The notes beneath the pieces were generated by a model. It did not search any database, had not been told where the DNA came from, and saw only the letters and a program-made list of their open reading frames with translations. From a bacterium (GTDB lineage Bacteria > Myxococcota_A > Bradymonadia > UBA7976 > UBA1532), in contig JAUHXC010000004.1 of assembly GCA_030427205.1 (NCBI GenBank), positions 1-64,000 of the forward strand: a stretch of DNA of 64,000 nt, given 5' to 3'. Below, piece after piece: positions 54,154-63,349 of this stretch. Numbering within the stretch: position 1 is the first letter of the stretch; each line of letters opens with the position of its first letter. The translations under genes and the position numbers were made by a program.

Positions 54154-55668
54154 ATGCAGGCAAGCGGACGGCGCGGCGCGCTGCTGTGCGCGATCTGCTG
54201 CGCGCTCGGGGCGGGCTGCGCGGGCCCGGCCGAGCGGGGCGCGGTGCCCGTGCGCCCCGGCGCGGGCCTCGACGGCGGGCTGCCCGACGGCGCGCTCGAC
54301 CTCGCGGTGCCCGACGCCGATGTCGACGCCGGTGTCGATGTGGGCCCGCCGCCGAGCCGCGCGGTCTGGCTGGTCTCCCGCGCCCAGCCCCACGCCGACG
54401 GTCTGCGCGCGCAGCTGCAGCCGCCGCACGCGCCCACCGGAGACGACCCCGCGGCGCTGCTGCCCGAGGCGGCGCTGCTCGTCGCCTGGGCCGGCCCCGC
54501 CGACGATCCGCGGCTGAGCCGGGCCTGGGCCACCGAGCGCCCGGTCGGCGTGCTCTACGACCTCGGCGATCGGCTCGCCGGCCGCGACGATGCCGCCGAG
54601 CGCCGGGCGCTGGCGGTGGCCGACGTCTCGGGGCTGATCGCCGCGCTGTCCGCCGCCCGATACCCGCTGCTGTGGCGCGAGCGGCCGCTGGTGCTCGTCG
54701 ACGGCCCGTGGGACGCCGCGATGAACGACGCCTTCGCCGCGGCGCGCGCCCGGGCCGACGACCTCGGCGCCGCGCTGAGCTGGGGCGCGATCGTCGATCC
54801 CACCGCGTCGTGGATCGCCGACCCGGCGCAGGCCGACGGGCCGCCGGACGATCTCGACCCGATCGTGCCCCGCTGCGCGGTCGCCGACGCCGCCGCCCGC
54901 AGCCGGGCGCGGCAGTGGAGCGACGGGCATGACGCCGGCGATGGGCGCTGGTTGCCGTGCCTCGCGCCGCCCACCAACCCGCGCCTCGATACGCCCCGGG
55001 CCCCGGCCGACGCGCCCGACCTCGACAGCCTGCGCCGCCGGCTGGTGCTCGCCCGCCGGGTCGGCGCGCCGGTGGTCATCGTCGACGGCGCCGGCGCCTG
55101 GCGCGACGATCGCCAGCTCGATCCGGTGAGCGGGCCCTCGACCGGCGCCCCGGTCTCGCTGACCACCGCCTGGGTCTATCGCGGCTACGGCACCGCGCGG
55201 GTGGACGCCGTGCGCCGATTCCTGCTGACGCCGGCCGGCCGCGCGCCGGGCCCGCTGGCCGACCCGCCGGTCCTGCTCGACCTCGTCCGGTCGGTGGGGG
55301 TGATCGTCGAGCGGCTGGAGTCCACCGCCGACGGCCTCGCGCTGCGGCTGCAGGATGTCACCGAGCGCGGGCGCTACGAGGTGCTGCTCGACGACCGGCC
55401 GTTCGTGGTGACCCCCGGGCTGGCGCTGACCTACCGGCGCACCGACCCCGCGGTCGCCGTCGATCTGATCTTCGAAGACGGCGCGCGCCTGCGCGACCTG
55501 TTGCCCGACGCCGGTGAAGACGTGGTGCGCCGCGGGCTCGATCCGTTCGTCGGGCGCCGGGTCGAAGAGGCGACCCTGGTCTACGCCGGCGGCCGGGCCC
55601 GGCTGGACGCGCGCATCGTCGCTCCGCGGATCGCCTCGCCGGCCGAGTCGGGCGCGCCGGCCCGATGA
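54154..55668 (+). CDS. Lipoprotein with glycoside-hydrolase-like (GH71/99-type) domain
   Basis: A 504-residue lipoprotein. ATG 54154 gives a 22-residue leader ending CALGAGCAGP; ATG 54124 and GTG 54088 are longer alternatives. Residues 40-75 are an Asp/Gly/Val spacer (LDLAVPDADVDAGVDVG). The main domain has RPVGVLYDLGDRL, RPLVLVDGPWDAAMNDAF, LPCLAPPTNPRLDTP, VVIVDGAGAWRDDRQLDP (about 310-325) and TTAWVYRGYG. The layout recalls GH71/GH99-like proteins, whose conserved element is a strand followed by W-N-x-W/E-x-x-x-Q-x-x-P. Here the acidic residue after Trp is Arg-Asp-Asp, so catalysis is uncertain. The last ~100 residues form a beta domain. It is 202 bases before the giant TPR gene. Confidence 0.6.
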   Translation: MQASGRRGALLCAICCALGAGCAGPAERGAVPVRPGAGLDGGLPDGALDLAVPDADVDAGVDVGPPPSRAVWLVSRAQPHADGLRAQLQPPHAPTGDDPAALLPEAALLVAWAGPADDPRLSRAWATERPVGVLYDLGDRLAGRDDAAERRALAVADVSGLIAALSAARYPLLWRERPLVLVDGPWDAAMNDAFAAARARADDLGAALSWGAIVDPTASWIADPAQADGPPDDLDPIVPRCAVADAAARSRARQWSDGHDAGDGRWLPCLAPPTNPRLDTPRAPADAPDLDSLRRRLVLARRVGAPVVIVDGAGAWRDDRQLDPVSGPSTGAPVSLTTAWVYRGYGTARVDAVRRFLLTPAGRAPGPLADPPVLLDLVRSVGVIVERLESTADGLALRLQDVTERGRYEVLLDDRPFVVTPGLALTYRRTDPAVAVDLIFEDGARLRDLLPDAGEDVVRRGLDPFVGRRVEEATLVYAGGRARLDARIVAPRIASPAESGAPAR

Positions 55669-55870
55669 CCGTCGCCAAAGGCACGAACGTCTCCACGCAT
55701 CCTGCACGTTCGGAAGCCTCGGGGGGCGCGCGGGGCGCGGGCTCGGGCGCAGCGTCTCGCCGTCGACGGTGTGCTGTGCGAACGCGCCGCGATCCGTGCG
55801 CTCGGGCGCGGATCACGATACGCTCCGTCGCGAGCACGCCGCCTGCCGTGACGGATTCTGTGGAGAGCGC

Positions 55871-58800
55871 TTGAGCCCGCCCGACGGTTCACCTGCCGAG
55901 ATCGCCGCGCGAATCGACGCCCTCGAACGCATCTGCGCCCGTGATCCGAGCAGCGCCCGCTTCGTCGAGCTGGGGCGGCTGCTGCTCGATGTCGACCGCG
56001 GCCGACGGGCGTTCACCGTCCTGCAGCGCGCCCTCGACCATCAGCCCGACGACCTCGAAGGCCACCTGCTGCTCGGCGAGGCGCGCCTGCGGCTGGGGCA
56101 GCTCGGCGAGAGCATCGCCGAGTTCGAATGGGTGCTCGACCGCGACCCGGACAACATCGACGCGCTGCTGCTGCTCGCCCGCGCCCTCGAATGGGACGGC
56201 CGGGCGATGCCGGCGCGGGCCACCCTCGATCGGGCGATGCGCGCGGCGCCCGACGACCCGCGCGCCCGCCAGGCCCTGCGCCGGCTCGACGAGGCCGGCC
56301 GCGGAGCGAGCGCAGACGGCTCGCTCTCGTCGGATGACGACACCGCCGCCTCGCGCTACGACGCCTTCGCGCCCGGCCTGGACAGCCTCGACGGCAACGA
56401 CGAAGAGCCGACCGCGGCGATGGCGCGCGACGCGCTGGTCGGGCCCGAAGACCCGCCGACGGCGCCGTCGGGCGAGCTGCCCTTCGACCGGCCGTTCGGT
56501 GCGCCCGCGGCCCGCCCGGCGACGCCCGACGACCGCGGCACCCTGGCTCAGGGGTCGAACGCCATCATGCCGCGGCTGGCCTCGCCGCTGGGCGATCGCT
56601 CGACGCTGGCCCAGGTCTCCGGCGGTCGGCGGGGCCCCGGCGGACGCAGCACCATCGCCCGCGGCTCGCCGTTGGACAATCGCGACACCGTCGCCGAAGA
56701 CCCGCCCTCCGCCGACGGGCCGGTCGCCCGGCGGCCGATCGACGATCGCAGCACGTTTCGCGGCATGGGGCGCGACGCGGCCCGCGATGTGCCGCGCGAC
56801 CTCGCGCCGACCGGGCCGGGGGTCGCCGGGCAATCGCTGCTGCCCGGGGTGATCTCCGCGGGGCGCGGCCGGGTCGGCGCCACCCGTGAGCTGAGCGCCG
56901 AGCGGCTGGCCGCCGGACCACGGCCCGCGGCGGCGCAGATCCTCGAAGCGACCCGCGAGCTGCGCGCCGACGATCTGGCCGCCGGGGCGGCGGGGCTGCG
57001 CGGGGCCGAGCCCGAGGCGCCCGCCGACGACGGGCGCGCGCTCCAGACCGACGCCAAAGCTCAGCCGGCCGCGCCGCCGACCGCCGCTCGGTCCGAGCCG
57101 GCCGCCGCATCGGCCCCAGAGGCGCCGCCCGGTGTGCTCGAGGCCACCCGCGAGCTGCGGGTCGACGACCTGCGCCGGGCCGGCGTCGCGGGCGATGCAC
57201 AGCCGACCGGCGACCCGAGCCGACCCGCCCCAGACGCCGGGCCGCCGGTCAAGGCCACCCGCGAGCTGCAGGCCGACGACCTGCGGCGCGGCGCGCAGGC
57301 CGGCCCGCATGGCACCAAGGCCATCCGCCGCGACGGGCTTGTCGAGCCCGAGCGCCCGCTGCACGCGCACCGCCGGCCGCGCTCGACCGTCGATCGGGCG
57401 TGGCTCGCCGTCGATCCCCACGACGCGCAGGCCGAAGACCAGCCCACGTCGCCCGAGGGGAAGCGGCCCCATACGATGCACATCCCCCGCGCTGAGCGCG
57501 GCGCGCCCGAGCCGGCGGCTGAGGCGCGCCCGGTGCCCGCCCTCGGGCCCCCCGTCGCGCCCGCCGCGCCGACCGACGATCGGCCGACCATCGAGCGTAC
57601 GCCCGGCGAGTCCGATCCCGAGCCCACCGGTCGCTTCGAGAAGCCCACCGGCCGCGCGGGCGGCGAGCCGGCCGCCCGACGCCCGGCGCCCGGGCCTGCG
57701 ACGCCTGCCCGCGGCGGCCGCATGCCGGCGAGGCCGGCGCCGTCGCCCGCGCCGCGCATGCCGTCGCCCCAGCCCCGCGGCGCGCCCGCGACCCCCCGCG
57801 GCGGCGCGCCGGCGATGCCCTCGCCTCATCCGCGGGGCGGGCCACCGGCGATGCCCTCGCCCCATCCGAGAGGCTTGCCGGGCGGCATGCCCTCGCCGCT
57901 GCCCCGGGGCGGGCCGCCGGCGATGCCCGCGCCTTCGCCAGCGCCGCCTGCGCCCGCGCCTGCGCCGCCCGCGCCGGCGATGTCTGCGCCCGCGCCGCCT
58001 GCGCCCGCGCCGCCGGCGCCCGCCGGACCGCCGCCGGTCTACGATACGGTGCCGGCCCCCGATCCGCGCGCCTTCGACGACGACGGCCTGCCGCCGATCC
58101 CGTCCATCGAGCCGCCGCCGACGCGCAACCCCGGCCCGGCGGTGAGGGGCCGCTCGCCCTGGCTGCGTATCGGCCTGCTGGCCATGACCGTCATCGTGCT
58201 GCTCGTCGCGCTGATCGCCACCCTGCGCTATCGCCGGGCCGTCGATGGCCTCGAAGCCGAGGTCGAGCGCATCGCCGAGCAGATCGTCGACGGCAACTTC
58301 GGCAGCCGGCTCGACGCCGCCGAGGCCTTGGCCAGCCCGCCCGACGACCCGGGGCTGATGGCCCGCCTGGGGCATTTCGCCGCCCAGCTGATCGGCCGGC
58401 CGGGCTTCGACCGCCCGCAAGGCGACCGCTTCGCGCTGCGGGCCCGGGTCGAGGCCGAGCGGTTGACGCTGTTCGGCGAGCGCAGCCGGCAGGCCAGCGC
58501 CGAAGAGACGCTGCGCCACGCCCGGGCGATGGCCCCCGACCGGCTCGATACCGCGGTGGCCGCTGCGCTGCTGGCGCTGCACGGCGGTGATCCCGCCGCC
58601 GCTGACGCCGCGATCGAGGCCCTGCCCGACGACCTGCAGCAATCCGCCGACGCCGACTGGATCGCCGCGCTCGCCCTGCGCGCCCGGGGCCGCTTCGACG
58701 CGGCGCTCGAACGGGCCCGCCGGGCCGCCGAGCGCGATACCGACCACCCCTTCGCGCCGACCCTGGTCGGCGGGCTGCAGGCCGAGTCGGGCGACCTCGC

Positions 58801-60592
58801 CGGCGGCCTCGATACCCTGCGGGTGCTGCTCGATCAGATGCAGGTCAGCCACGTCGACACCCGGATCAGCTTCGAGCGCCTGCGCATCCGGGCGAGCAAG
58901 CGGGCCGGCGAGGCGGTGGGCAACCTCGAGGCGGTGCTCGAAGACCGCGACATCCGCCTGTCGCCGACCCAGCGGGCCCGGGTGCACGAGAGCATCGGCA
59001 TCTACCACGAAGACGCCGGCGATCTGATCGAGGCCCGGGCGGCCTACGTCCGGGCGATGGAGAGCGACCCGATCCCCGACTTCATGGTGCGGCTCGCCCG
59101 GCTCGACCTGCACCGCTTCGCCCTGCCCGAAGCGCGCGAGACCGCCGAGAAGGCCGCCGCCGCCGCGCCCGGCGAGACCCGCTGGCCGGTGCTGCTCGCC
59201 CGGGCCGACCTCGCCGCGGGCAAAGCCGCCGAGGCCGAGATGCGGCTCGAGTCCCTGGGCTCGATGGACGTCGAGGGCTGGCTGACCCTGGGCCGCGCCC
59301 GGCTCGATCTGGCCCGCGGGGCCGATGGCGACCGCAAGGCCTCGCTGCTGCGCGGCGCCGAAGACGCGTGGCGCAAAGCCGACGATCGGGCCGGCGGCCT
59401 GCTCGACGCGGCGGTCGGCGCGGCGCTCGCCGTCTACCTGCGCACCGGCGAGAAGGACGCCCTCGATACCCTGCGCAGCGCGCGCACCGCCCGCGACGAG
59501 CGGCCCCTGCGCGACCGGGCGTGGCCGTTTCGGGCGTATGGCGAGGCGCTGCTCGGCCGCGGGCGCACCCGGGCGGCCAGCGCGCAGTTCAAGAGCGCCG
59601 TCGAGCTCGACGAGCGCGACCACCGCTCGTGGTTCGGCCTGTGCACCGCCGCCGCCGAGCGCCTCGACTCGAAGGGCGCGCTCAAGGCCTGCCGCCAGGT
59701 GCTGGCCATCGACCCGTGGTACGACCCCGCCGCGAGCCTGATGGCCCGGGTCGCCGAGGCCTGGCGCGACGCCGGCGCGGTCATCGCCGCGCTCGGCCCC
59801 CGGCTCGAACGCGGGCTCGATCCGGTCGACGCCCGCCGGCTGGCGCGGGCCCTCGTCGAGCAGGACCAGCTCGACAAGGCCGAGAAGATCGCCAGCGACG
59901 GCACCGAAGACGACGCGACCCAGCGCTATGTGCGCGGGCTGGTGGCCACCGCCCGGGGCCAGCTGGGCAAGGCCCGCGACCTGCTCTACGCCGCCGCCGA
60001 CCAGCTCAGCGACGACGCCTGGGCCCAGACCGCCTACGCCCGGCTGCTGCTCAAGCAGGACCAGCCGGCCCAGGCCGCCGCCTACTTCCGCCGGGCGATG
60101 AGCGCCGACGACGAGCCCTACGCCGCGCTGGGGCTGGCCCACGCCGAGCTGGACCGCGGCGAGCCCGAGGCCGCCCGGCTCGCCGCCCGCGAAGCGGAGA
60201 AGCGCGCCGGCCGCAGCCTGAGCCATCCGCGGGTGCGGGCCGAGGCGCTCGCGGTGCAGGCCCGGGCGCTGGTGGCCCGCGGCGGCCGCCGCGACCTGCG
60301 GCTGGCGTCGCGGCTCATCCGCAAAGCCGACGGCGTCGAGCCCGATCTGGCCGAGACGCTGATCGCCGCCGGCCTGCTCGCCGAGAAGCAGCGCAAGCCC
60401 GAGCGGGCCGCGGTGCGCTACCGCCGGCTGACGCAGGTGGCGCCGAAAGACCCCGAGGGCTTCTATCGCCTGGGCAAGCTCCTGCTCGACGACGCCGCCA
60501 CCCGCGAGTCGGCCGAGGCCGAGCTGAAGCGGGCCAGCGAGCTCGATCCGGAGGGCGTCTGGGGCGCCCGTGCCCGCCAGCTGCTGCAGTAG
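55871..60592 (+). CDS. Very large membrane TPR protein with Thr-centred motif arrays
   Basis: A 1573-residue protein. I chose TTG 55871 because GGAGAG lies just upstream and homology-like TPR sequence starts soon after; no ATG or GTG fits. Residues 10-140 are about three TPRs. Residues 140-760 are low-complexity and probably disordered. They contain seven D/G-R-x-T-hydrophobic motifs (DRSTLAQVS, GRSTIARGS, DRSTFRGMG and others), four ATREL-x-x-D/E-D/R-L motifs, and a Pro-rich stretch with AMPSPHPRG repeats. One transmembrane helix at about 763-785 (IGLLAMTVIVLLVALIATL) separates this cytoplasmic part from ~790 residues of TPR/helical repeats, which would lie in the periplasm. A scaffold linking cytoplasmic phospho-signalling to the envelope is plausible. 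Confidence 0.8.
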   Translation: MSPPDGSPAEIAARIDALERICARDPSSARFVELGRLLLDVDRGRRAFTVLQRALDHQPDDLEGHLLLGEARLRLGQLGESIAEFEWVLDRDPDNIDALLLLARALEWDGRAMPARATLDRAMRAAPDDPRARQALRRLDEAGRGASADGSLSSDDDTAASRYDAFAPGLDSLDGNDEEPTAAMARDALVGPEDPPTAPSGELPFDRPFGAPAARPATPDDRGTLAQGSNAIMPRLASPLGDRSTLAQVSGGRRGPGGRSTIARGSPLDNRDTVAEDPPSADGPVARRPIDDRSTFRGMGRDAARDVPRDLAPTGPGVAGQSLLPGVISAGRGRVGATRELSAERLAAGPRPAAAQILEATRELRADDLAAGAAGLRGAEPEAPADDGRALQTDAKAQPAAPPTAARSEPAAASAPEAPPGVLEATRELRVDDLRRAGVAGDAQPTGDPSRPAPDAGPPVKATRELQADDLRRGAQAGPHGTKAIRRDGLVEPERPLHAHRRPRSTVDRAWLAVDPHDAQAEDQPTSPEGKRPHTMHIPRAERGAPEPAAEARPVPALGPPVAPAAPTDDRPTIERTPGESDPEPTGRFEKPTGRAGGEPAARRPAPGPATPARGGRMPARPAPSPAPRMPSPQPRGAPATPRGGAPAMPSPHPRGGPPAMPSPHPRGLPGGMPSPLPRGGPPAMPAPSPAPPAPAPAPPAPAMSAPAPPAPAPPAPAGPPPVYDTVPAPDPRAFDDDGLPPIPSIEPPPTRNPGPAVRGRSPWLRIGLLAMTVIVLLVALIATLRYRRAVDGLEAEVERIAEQIVDGNFGSRLDAAEALASPPDDPGLMARLGHFAAQLIGRPGFDRPQGDRFALRARVEAERLTLFGERSRQASAEETLRHARAMAPDRLDTAVAAALLALHGGDPAAADAAIEALPDDLQQSADADWIAALALRARGRFDAALERARRAAERDTDHPFAPTLVGGLQAESGDLAGGLDTLRVLLDQMQVSHVDTRISFERLRIRASKRAGEAVGNLEAVLEDRDIRLSPTQRARVHESIGIYHEDAGDLIEARAAYVRAMESDPIPDFMVRLARLDLHRFALPEARETAEKAAAAAPGETRWPVLLARADLAAGKAAEAEMRLESLGSMDVEGWLTLGRARLDLARGADGDRKASLLRGAEDAWRKADDRAGGLLDAAVGAALAVYLRTGEKDALDTLRSARTARDERPLRDRAWPFRAYGEALLGRGRTRAASAQFKSAVELDERDHRSWFGLCTAAAERLDSKGALKACRQVLAIDPWYDPAASLMARVAEAWRDAGAVIAALGPRLERGLDPVDARRLARALVEQDQLDKAEKIASDGTEDDATQRYVRGLVATARGQLGKARDLLYAAADQLSDDAWAQTAYARLLLKQDQPAQAAAYFRRAMSADDEPYAALGLAHAELDRGEPEAARLAAREAEKRAGRSLSHPRVRAEALAVQARALVARGGRRDLRLASRLIRKADGVEPDLAETLIAAGLLAEKQRKPERAAVRYRRLTQVAPKDPEGFYRLGKLLLDDAATRESAEAELKRASELDPEGVWGARARQLLQ

Positions 60593-61059
60593 CGCGCGCA
60601 GCAGGCGGTCCCGACCGCCGCTCTCCCGTACCCGTCGCGTGCGATGACGGTCCCGACCACCGCCTCGCCGAGACCCCTCGGGTGCGGGGGCGGTCCCGAC
60701 CGCCCCACCGTCGGTGCGCCTCCCCGGTGAAGTCGGCTTTGACCGCCTCGATGTATGTATATGTAGGCAGGTTGTGCGGTTCGAACCCCCAGGTGATGCG
60801 GACAGTTCCTCATGTGGGGGCGGTTCGAACCCTATGGTGATACGGACAGTTCCTCATGCGGGGGCGGTTCGAACCCCATGGTGATGCGGACAGTTCCTCA
60901 TACGAGGGCGGTTCGAACCGCCCCGAGTCGGGGATCCGGTCGTCGGGGCGGCGGTTCGAAGCGCCTCCCACGACGTGGGGTCCTCGCGTGGTGGCGGTCT
61001 CGACCGCCGCGACGCCCGTCGGTCTCCGGGTGCGCGCCGGTTCGAACCGCCGCCCCGGC
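60593..61059. repeat. Array of GGCGGT-centred palindromes with a 44-bp tandem repeat
   Basis: About ten palindromic elements of the form GGCGGT-nn-CGA-ACCGCC fill this non-coding gap. Examples are GGCGGTCCCGACCGCC (60604), GGGCGGTCCCGACCGCCC (60688), the perfect 18-base palindrome GGGCGGTTCGAACCGCCC (60906) and GGCGGTCTCGACCGCC (about 60993). Between 60778 and 60923 the core GGTTCGAACC recurs at 60778, 60822, 60866 and 60910, exactly 44 bases apart. The units are joined by GTGATGCGGACAGTTCCTCA. No gene is present. The GGTTCGAA core resembles a tRNA T-loop, but no tRNA can be folded. Confidence 0.75.
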
Positions 61060-61956
61060 TCAGGGCTCCGCCGACGAGGCGGTCTGCTCGGCCAGCCAGG
61101 GCAACAGCAGCCCCGCGATGCGCGCCGGATCCTCCAGGTGCGCGAAGTGGCCCAGCCCGTCGAGCCGCTCGACCCGCACCCCGGCCGGGAAGTCCTGCGC
61201 CGAGACCATGTGATCGTAGACCCGGGTATCGATGCAGCCGTCGTCGGCGCCGGTCAGCGCCAGCGTCGGCACCGATATGCTCTGCCGGGCGAAGATGCCC
61301 CGCCCGCGGATGACATCGCCCGGCCGCAGGTTGTGCCGGTACCACATCAGCATCGCCCGCCGCACACCCGGCGCCTCGAAGAGCGCCCGGCGCATGGCCC
61401 ACTCGTCCGCCGAGAACGTATGGCCCGGCGACCAGATCCGGCACAGCCGCCGGACCAGCGCCCAGTCGCGGCGCGACGCCGCCCAATCGCTCAGGCCGGG
61501 CACCTGGAAGAAGAGCTGGTACCAGGAGTTGGCCAGCTGCCGCGGCACCCGCAGCGACGTCCGGAAGAAGCCGTGGGCCGGCGGCACCGCCAGGGTCGTC
61601 AGCGAGATCAGCCTCTCGGGCGCCCGCGCGCCCACCGCGTAGGTCGTCACCGCGCCCCAGTCGTGGCCGAAGATGTGGGCCCGCTCGGCGCCGAGCCCGT
61701 CGATGAAGCCGAGCACGTCGCGGGCGATGGCCGCGATGCGATAGTCGCCGTCCGCCGGCTGGCAGCTCGGGGTATAGCCGCGCATCGTCGGCGCCGCCGC
61801 CCGATAGCCGGCCGCCGCCAGCGTCTCGAGCAGCCGGTCGAAGCTCTGCGGCACATCGGGGAAGCCGTGCAGGCACAGCACCAGCGGCCCGTCCGCCGGC
61901 CCGGCGACCCGCGTCGGGTGCACCGCCGCGCCCAGCTTCAGGTCGATCGTCTCCAC
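61060..61956 (-). CDS. Alpha/beta hydrolase, epoxide-hydrolase-like
   Basis: A 298-residue cytoplasmic hydrolase. GTG 61956 is preferred because GAGGAG lies seven bases upstream; GTG 61989 would add 11 residues without such a site. The oxyanion motif is HGFPD (30-34). The nucleophile elbow is FGHDWGA with Asp99, which marks epoxide hydrolases and haloalkane dehalogenases rather than Ser esterases. The acid is in LTGADDGCID (about 233) and the His in LGHFAHLEDP (about 273). The cap region (WYQLFFQVPGLSDWA) contains Tyr residues as in epoxide hydrolases. It would open an epoxide by adding water, but the substrate is unknown. It is divergent from the FAD oxidoreductase gene, 61 bases away. Confidence 0.83.
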   Translation of the reverse strand: METIDLKLGAAVHPTRVAGPADGPLVLCLHGFPDVPQSFDRLLETLAAAGYRAAAPTMRGYTPSCQPADGDYRIAAIARDVLGFIDGLGAERAHIFGHDWGAVTTYAVGARAPERLISLTTLAVPPAHGFFRTSLRVPRQLANSWYQLFFQVPGLSDWAASRRDWALVRRLCRIWSPGHTFSADEWAMRRALFEAPGVRRAMLMWYRHNLRPGDVIRGRGIFARQSISVPTLALTGADDGCIDTRVYDHMVSAQDFPAGVRVERLDGLGHFAHLEDPARIAGLLLPWLAEQTASSAEP

Positions 61957-62017
61957 GGCTCGGCTCCTCGTCGCTCTGCGCGATCGCACGGGCCTGCGAT
62001 ACTGCTACGCTGACCCC

Positions 62018-63340
62018 ATGAGCGATACCATCCGCACCGACTTCTTCGTCATCGGCGCCGGCGCGATGGGCCTGGCCTTCGCCGACGAGATCCTCGCCAG
62101 CACCGACCTCGACGTCACCCTGGTCGACCGCCGCGCCGGGCCCGGCGGGCATTGGAACGACGCCTACGACTTCGTGCGCCTGCACCAGCCGGCGGCCTAC
62201 TACGGGGTCAACTCGACGCCGCTGGGGCGCGGCGGCGACGACCTCGTCAACAAGCCCGAGCTGCTGGCCTACTTCCGCCGGGTGATCGACCGCTGGCGCG
62301 GCCGGCTGCGCTTCATGCCGCAGACCGCGATGGGCTCCGACTGGCGCCTGCGCTCGTTGGTCAGCGACCAGAGCTGGATCGTCGAGACCACCCGGCCCAT
62401 CGTCGACGCCAGCTTCTCCCGCATCCAGGTGCCCGCCACCCATCCGCCGAAGTACGCCGTCTCGCCCGAAGCCGCGCTGGTGCCCGTCGGCGGGCTGTGG
62501 CGGCTCGCGCAGCGCCACAGGCGCTACGTGGTCATCGGCGCCGGCAAGACCGCCTTCGACGCGCTGATCTACCTGATGGATCACGGGGTCGACCCCGATC
62601 GCATCACCTGGGTCATCAGCCGCGACTCCTGGCTCTACATGCGCGAGCTGCTGCAGCCCGCGGTCGCCGGACTGCGCCTGCTGGAGCAGGTGCGGGTCTT
62701 CGGCGCCGCCGACTCGGTCCGGGCGGGCTTTCATACCCTCGAAGCCCGTGGCCAGCTGGCGCGCGTCGATCGCGACCGCGAGCCGACGATGTTCCGCTGC
62801 GCCACCGTCGACCTGCGCGAGCTGGCGCTGCTGCGCCGGGTGAAAGACATCGTGCGCCTGGGCCGGGTGCAGCGGGTCGAGCCCGATCGGCTGGTGCTCG
62901 ACGGCGGCGAGCGGCCCATCGCGCCGGGCGCGCTCTTCGTCGACTGCACCGCCGACGGCCTCGTGCGCCACCCGCCGACGCCGGTCTTCGCCGCCGACCG
63001 CATCACGCTGCAGCCGTTCTTCGTCTGCCAGCAGGTGATGAGCGCCGCCGCCGCCGCCGCGGTGTTCACCCACATCGACGACGATGCCGCGCGCAACCGG
63101 CTGACCGTGCCGGTGCCGCACCCCGATACCCCCGCGGACTACGTCGGCGCCGTCTCGCAGACCCTCGACAACCTCGTGCGCTGGATGGACGTGCCCTGGC
63201 TCGGCTGGTGGGCCGCCACCCGGCGGTTGAGCGCGAGCAGCCACATGACCCTGCGCGACAAGCTCGCCGTCGGCCTGGGCGTGCGCCGGGCGAAGGGCGA
63301 GATCCAGCGCGCGCTGACCGCGCTGGCCGGGCGGGGGTAG
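62018..63340 (+). CDS. FAD/NAD(P)-binding oxidoreductase
   Basis: A 440-residue flavoprotein. The N-terminal dinucleotide fold is FFVIGAGAMGLAFADE (GxGxxG, about 12-17), followed by VTLVDRRAGPGGHWNDAYDF. GG-W-N/W is the usual flavin loop of flavin-containing monooxygenase-like proteins. A second nucleotide site is YVVIGAGKTAFDALIYL (about 170), expected to bind NADPH. The end (TALAGRG) is short for a Baeyer-Villiger monooxygenase and no FxGxxxHxxxW/P motif is visible, so an FMO-like oxidoreductase with an unknown substrate is the safest call. The sequence TACGCT ends six bases before ATG 62018 and could be a -10 element. It is divergent from the epoxide-hydrolase-like gene. Confidence 0.75.
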   Translation: MSDTIRTDFFVIGAGAMGLAFADEILASTDLDVTLVDRRAGPGGHWNDAYDFVRLHQPAAYYGVNSTPLGRGGDDLVNKPELLAYFRRVIDRWRGRLRFMPQTAMGSDWRLRSLVSDQSWIVETTRPIVDASFSRIQVPATHPPKYAVSPEAALVPVGGLWRLAQRHRRYVVIGAGKTAFDALIYLMDHGVDPDRITWVISRDSWLYMRELLQPAVAGLRLLEQVRVFGAADSVRAGFHTLEARGQLARVDRDREPTMFRCATVDLRELALLRRVKDIVRLGRVQRVEPDRLVLDGGERPIAPGALFVDCTADGLVRHPPTPVFAADRITLQPFFVCQQVMSAAAAAAVFTHIDDDAARNRLTVPVPHPDTPADYVGAVSQTLDNLVRWMDVPWLGWWAATRRLSASSHMTLRDKLAVGLGVRRAKGEIQRALTALAGRG

Positions 63341-63349
63341 GGCCGGGCG

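Noticed and set aside
60770-60930. tRNA-like GGTTCGAA T-loop sequences
   Set aside because: No acceptor stem, D-arm or anticodon arm can be built around any of them. The motif is the centre of a palindromic repeat.
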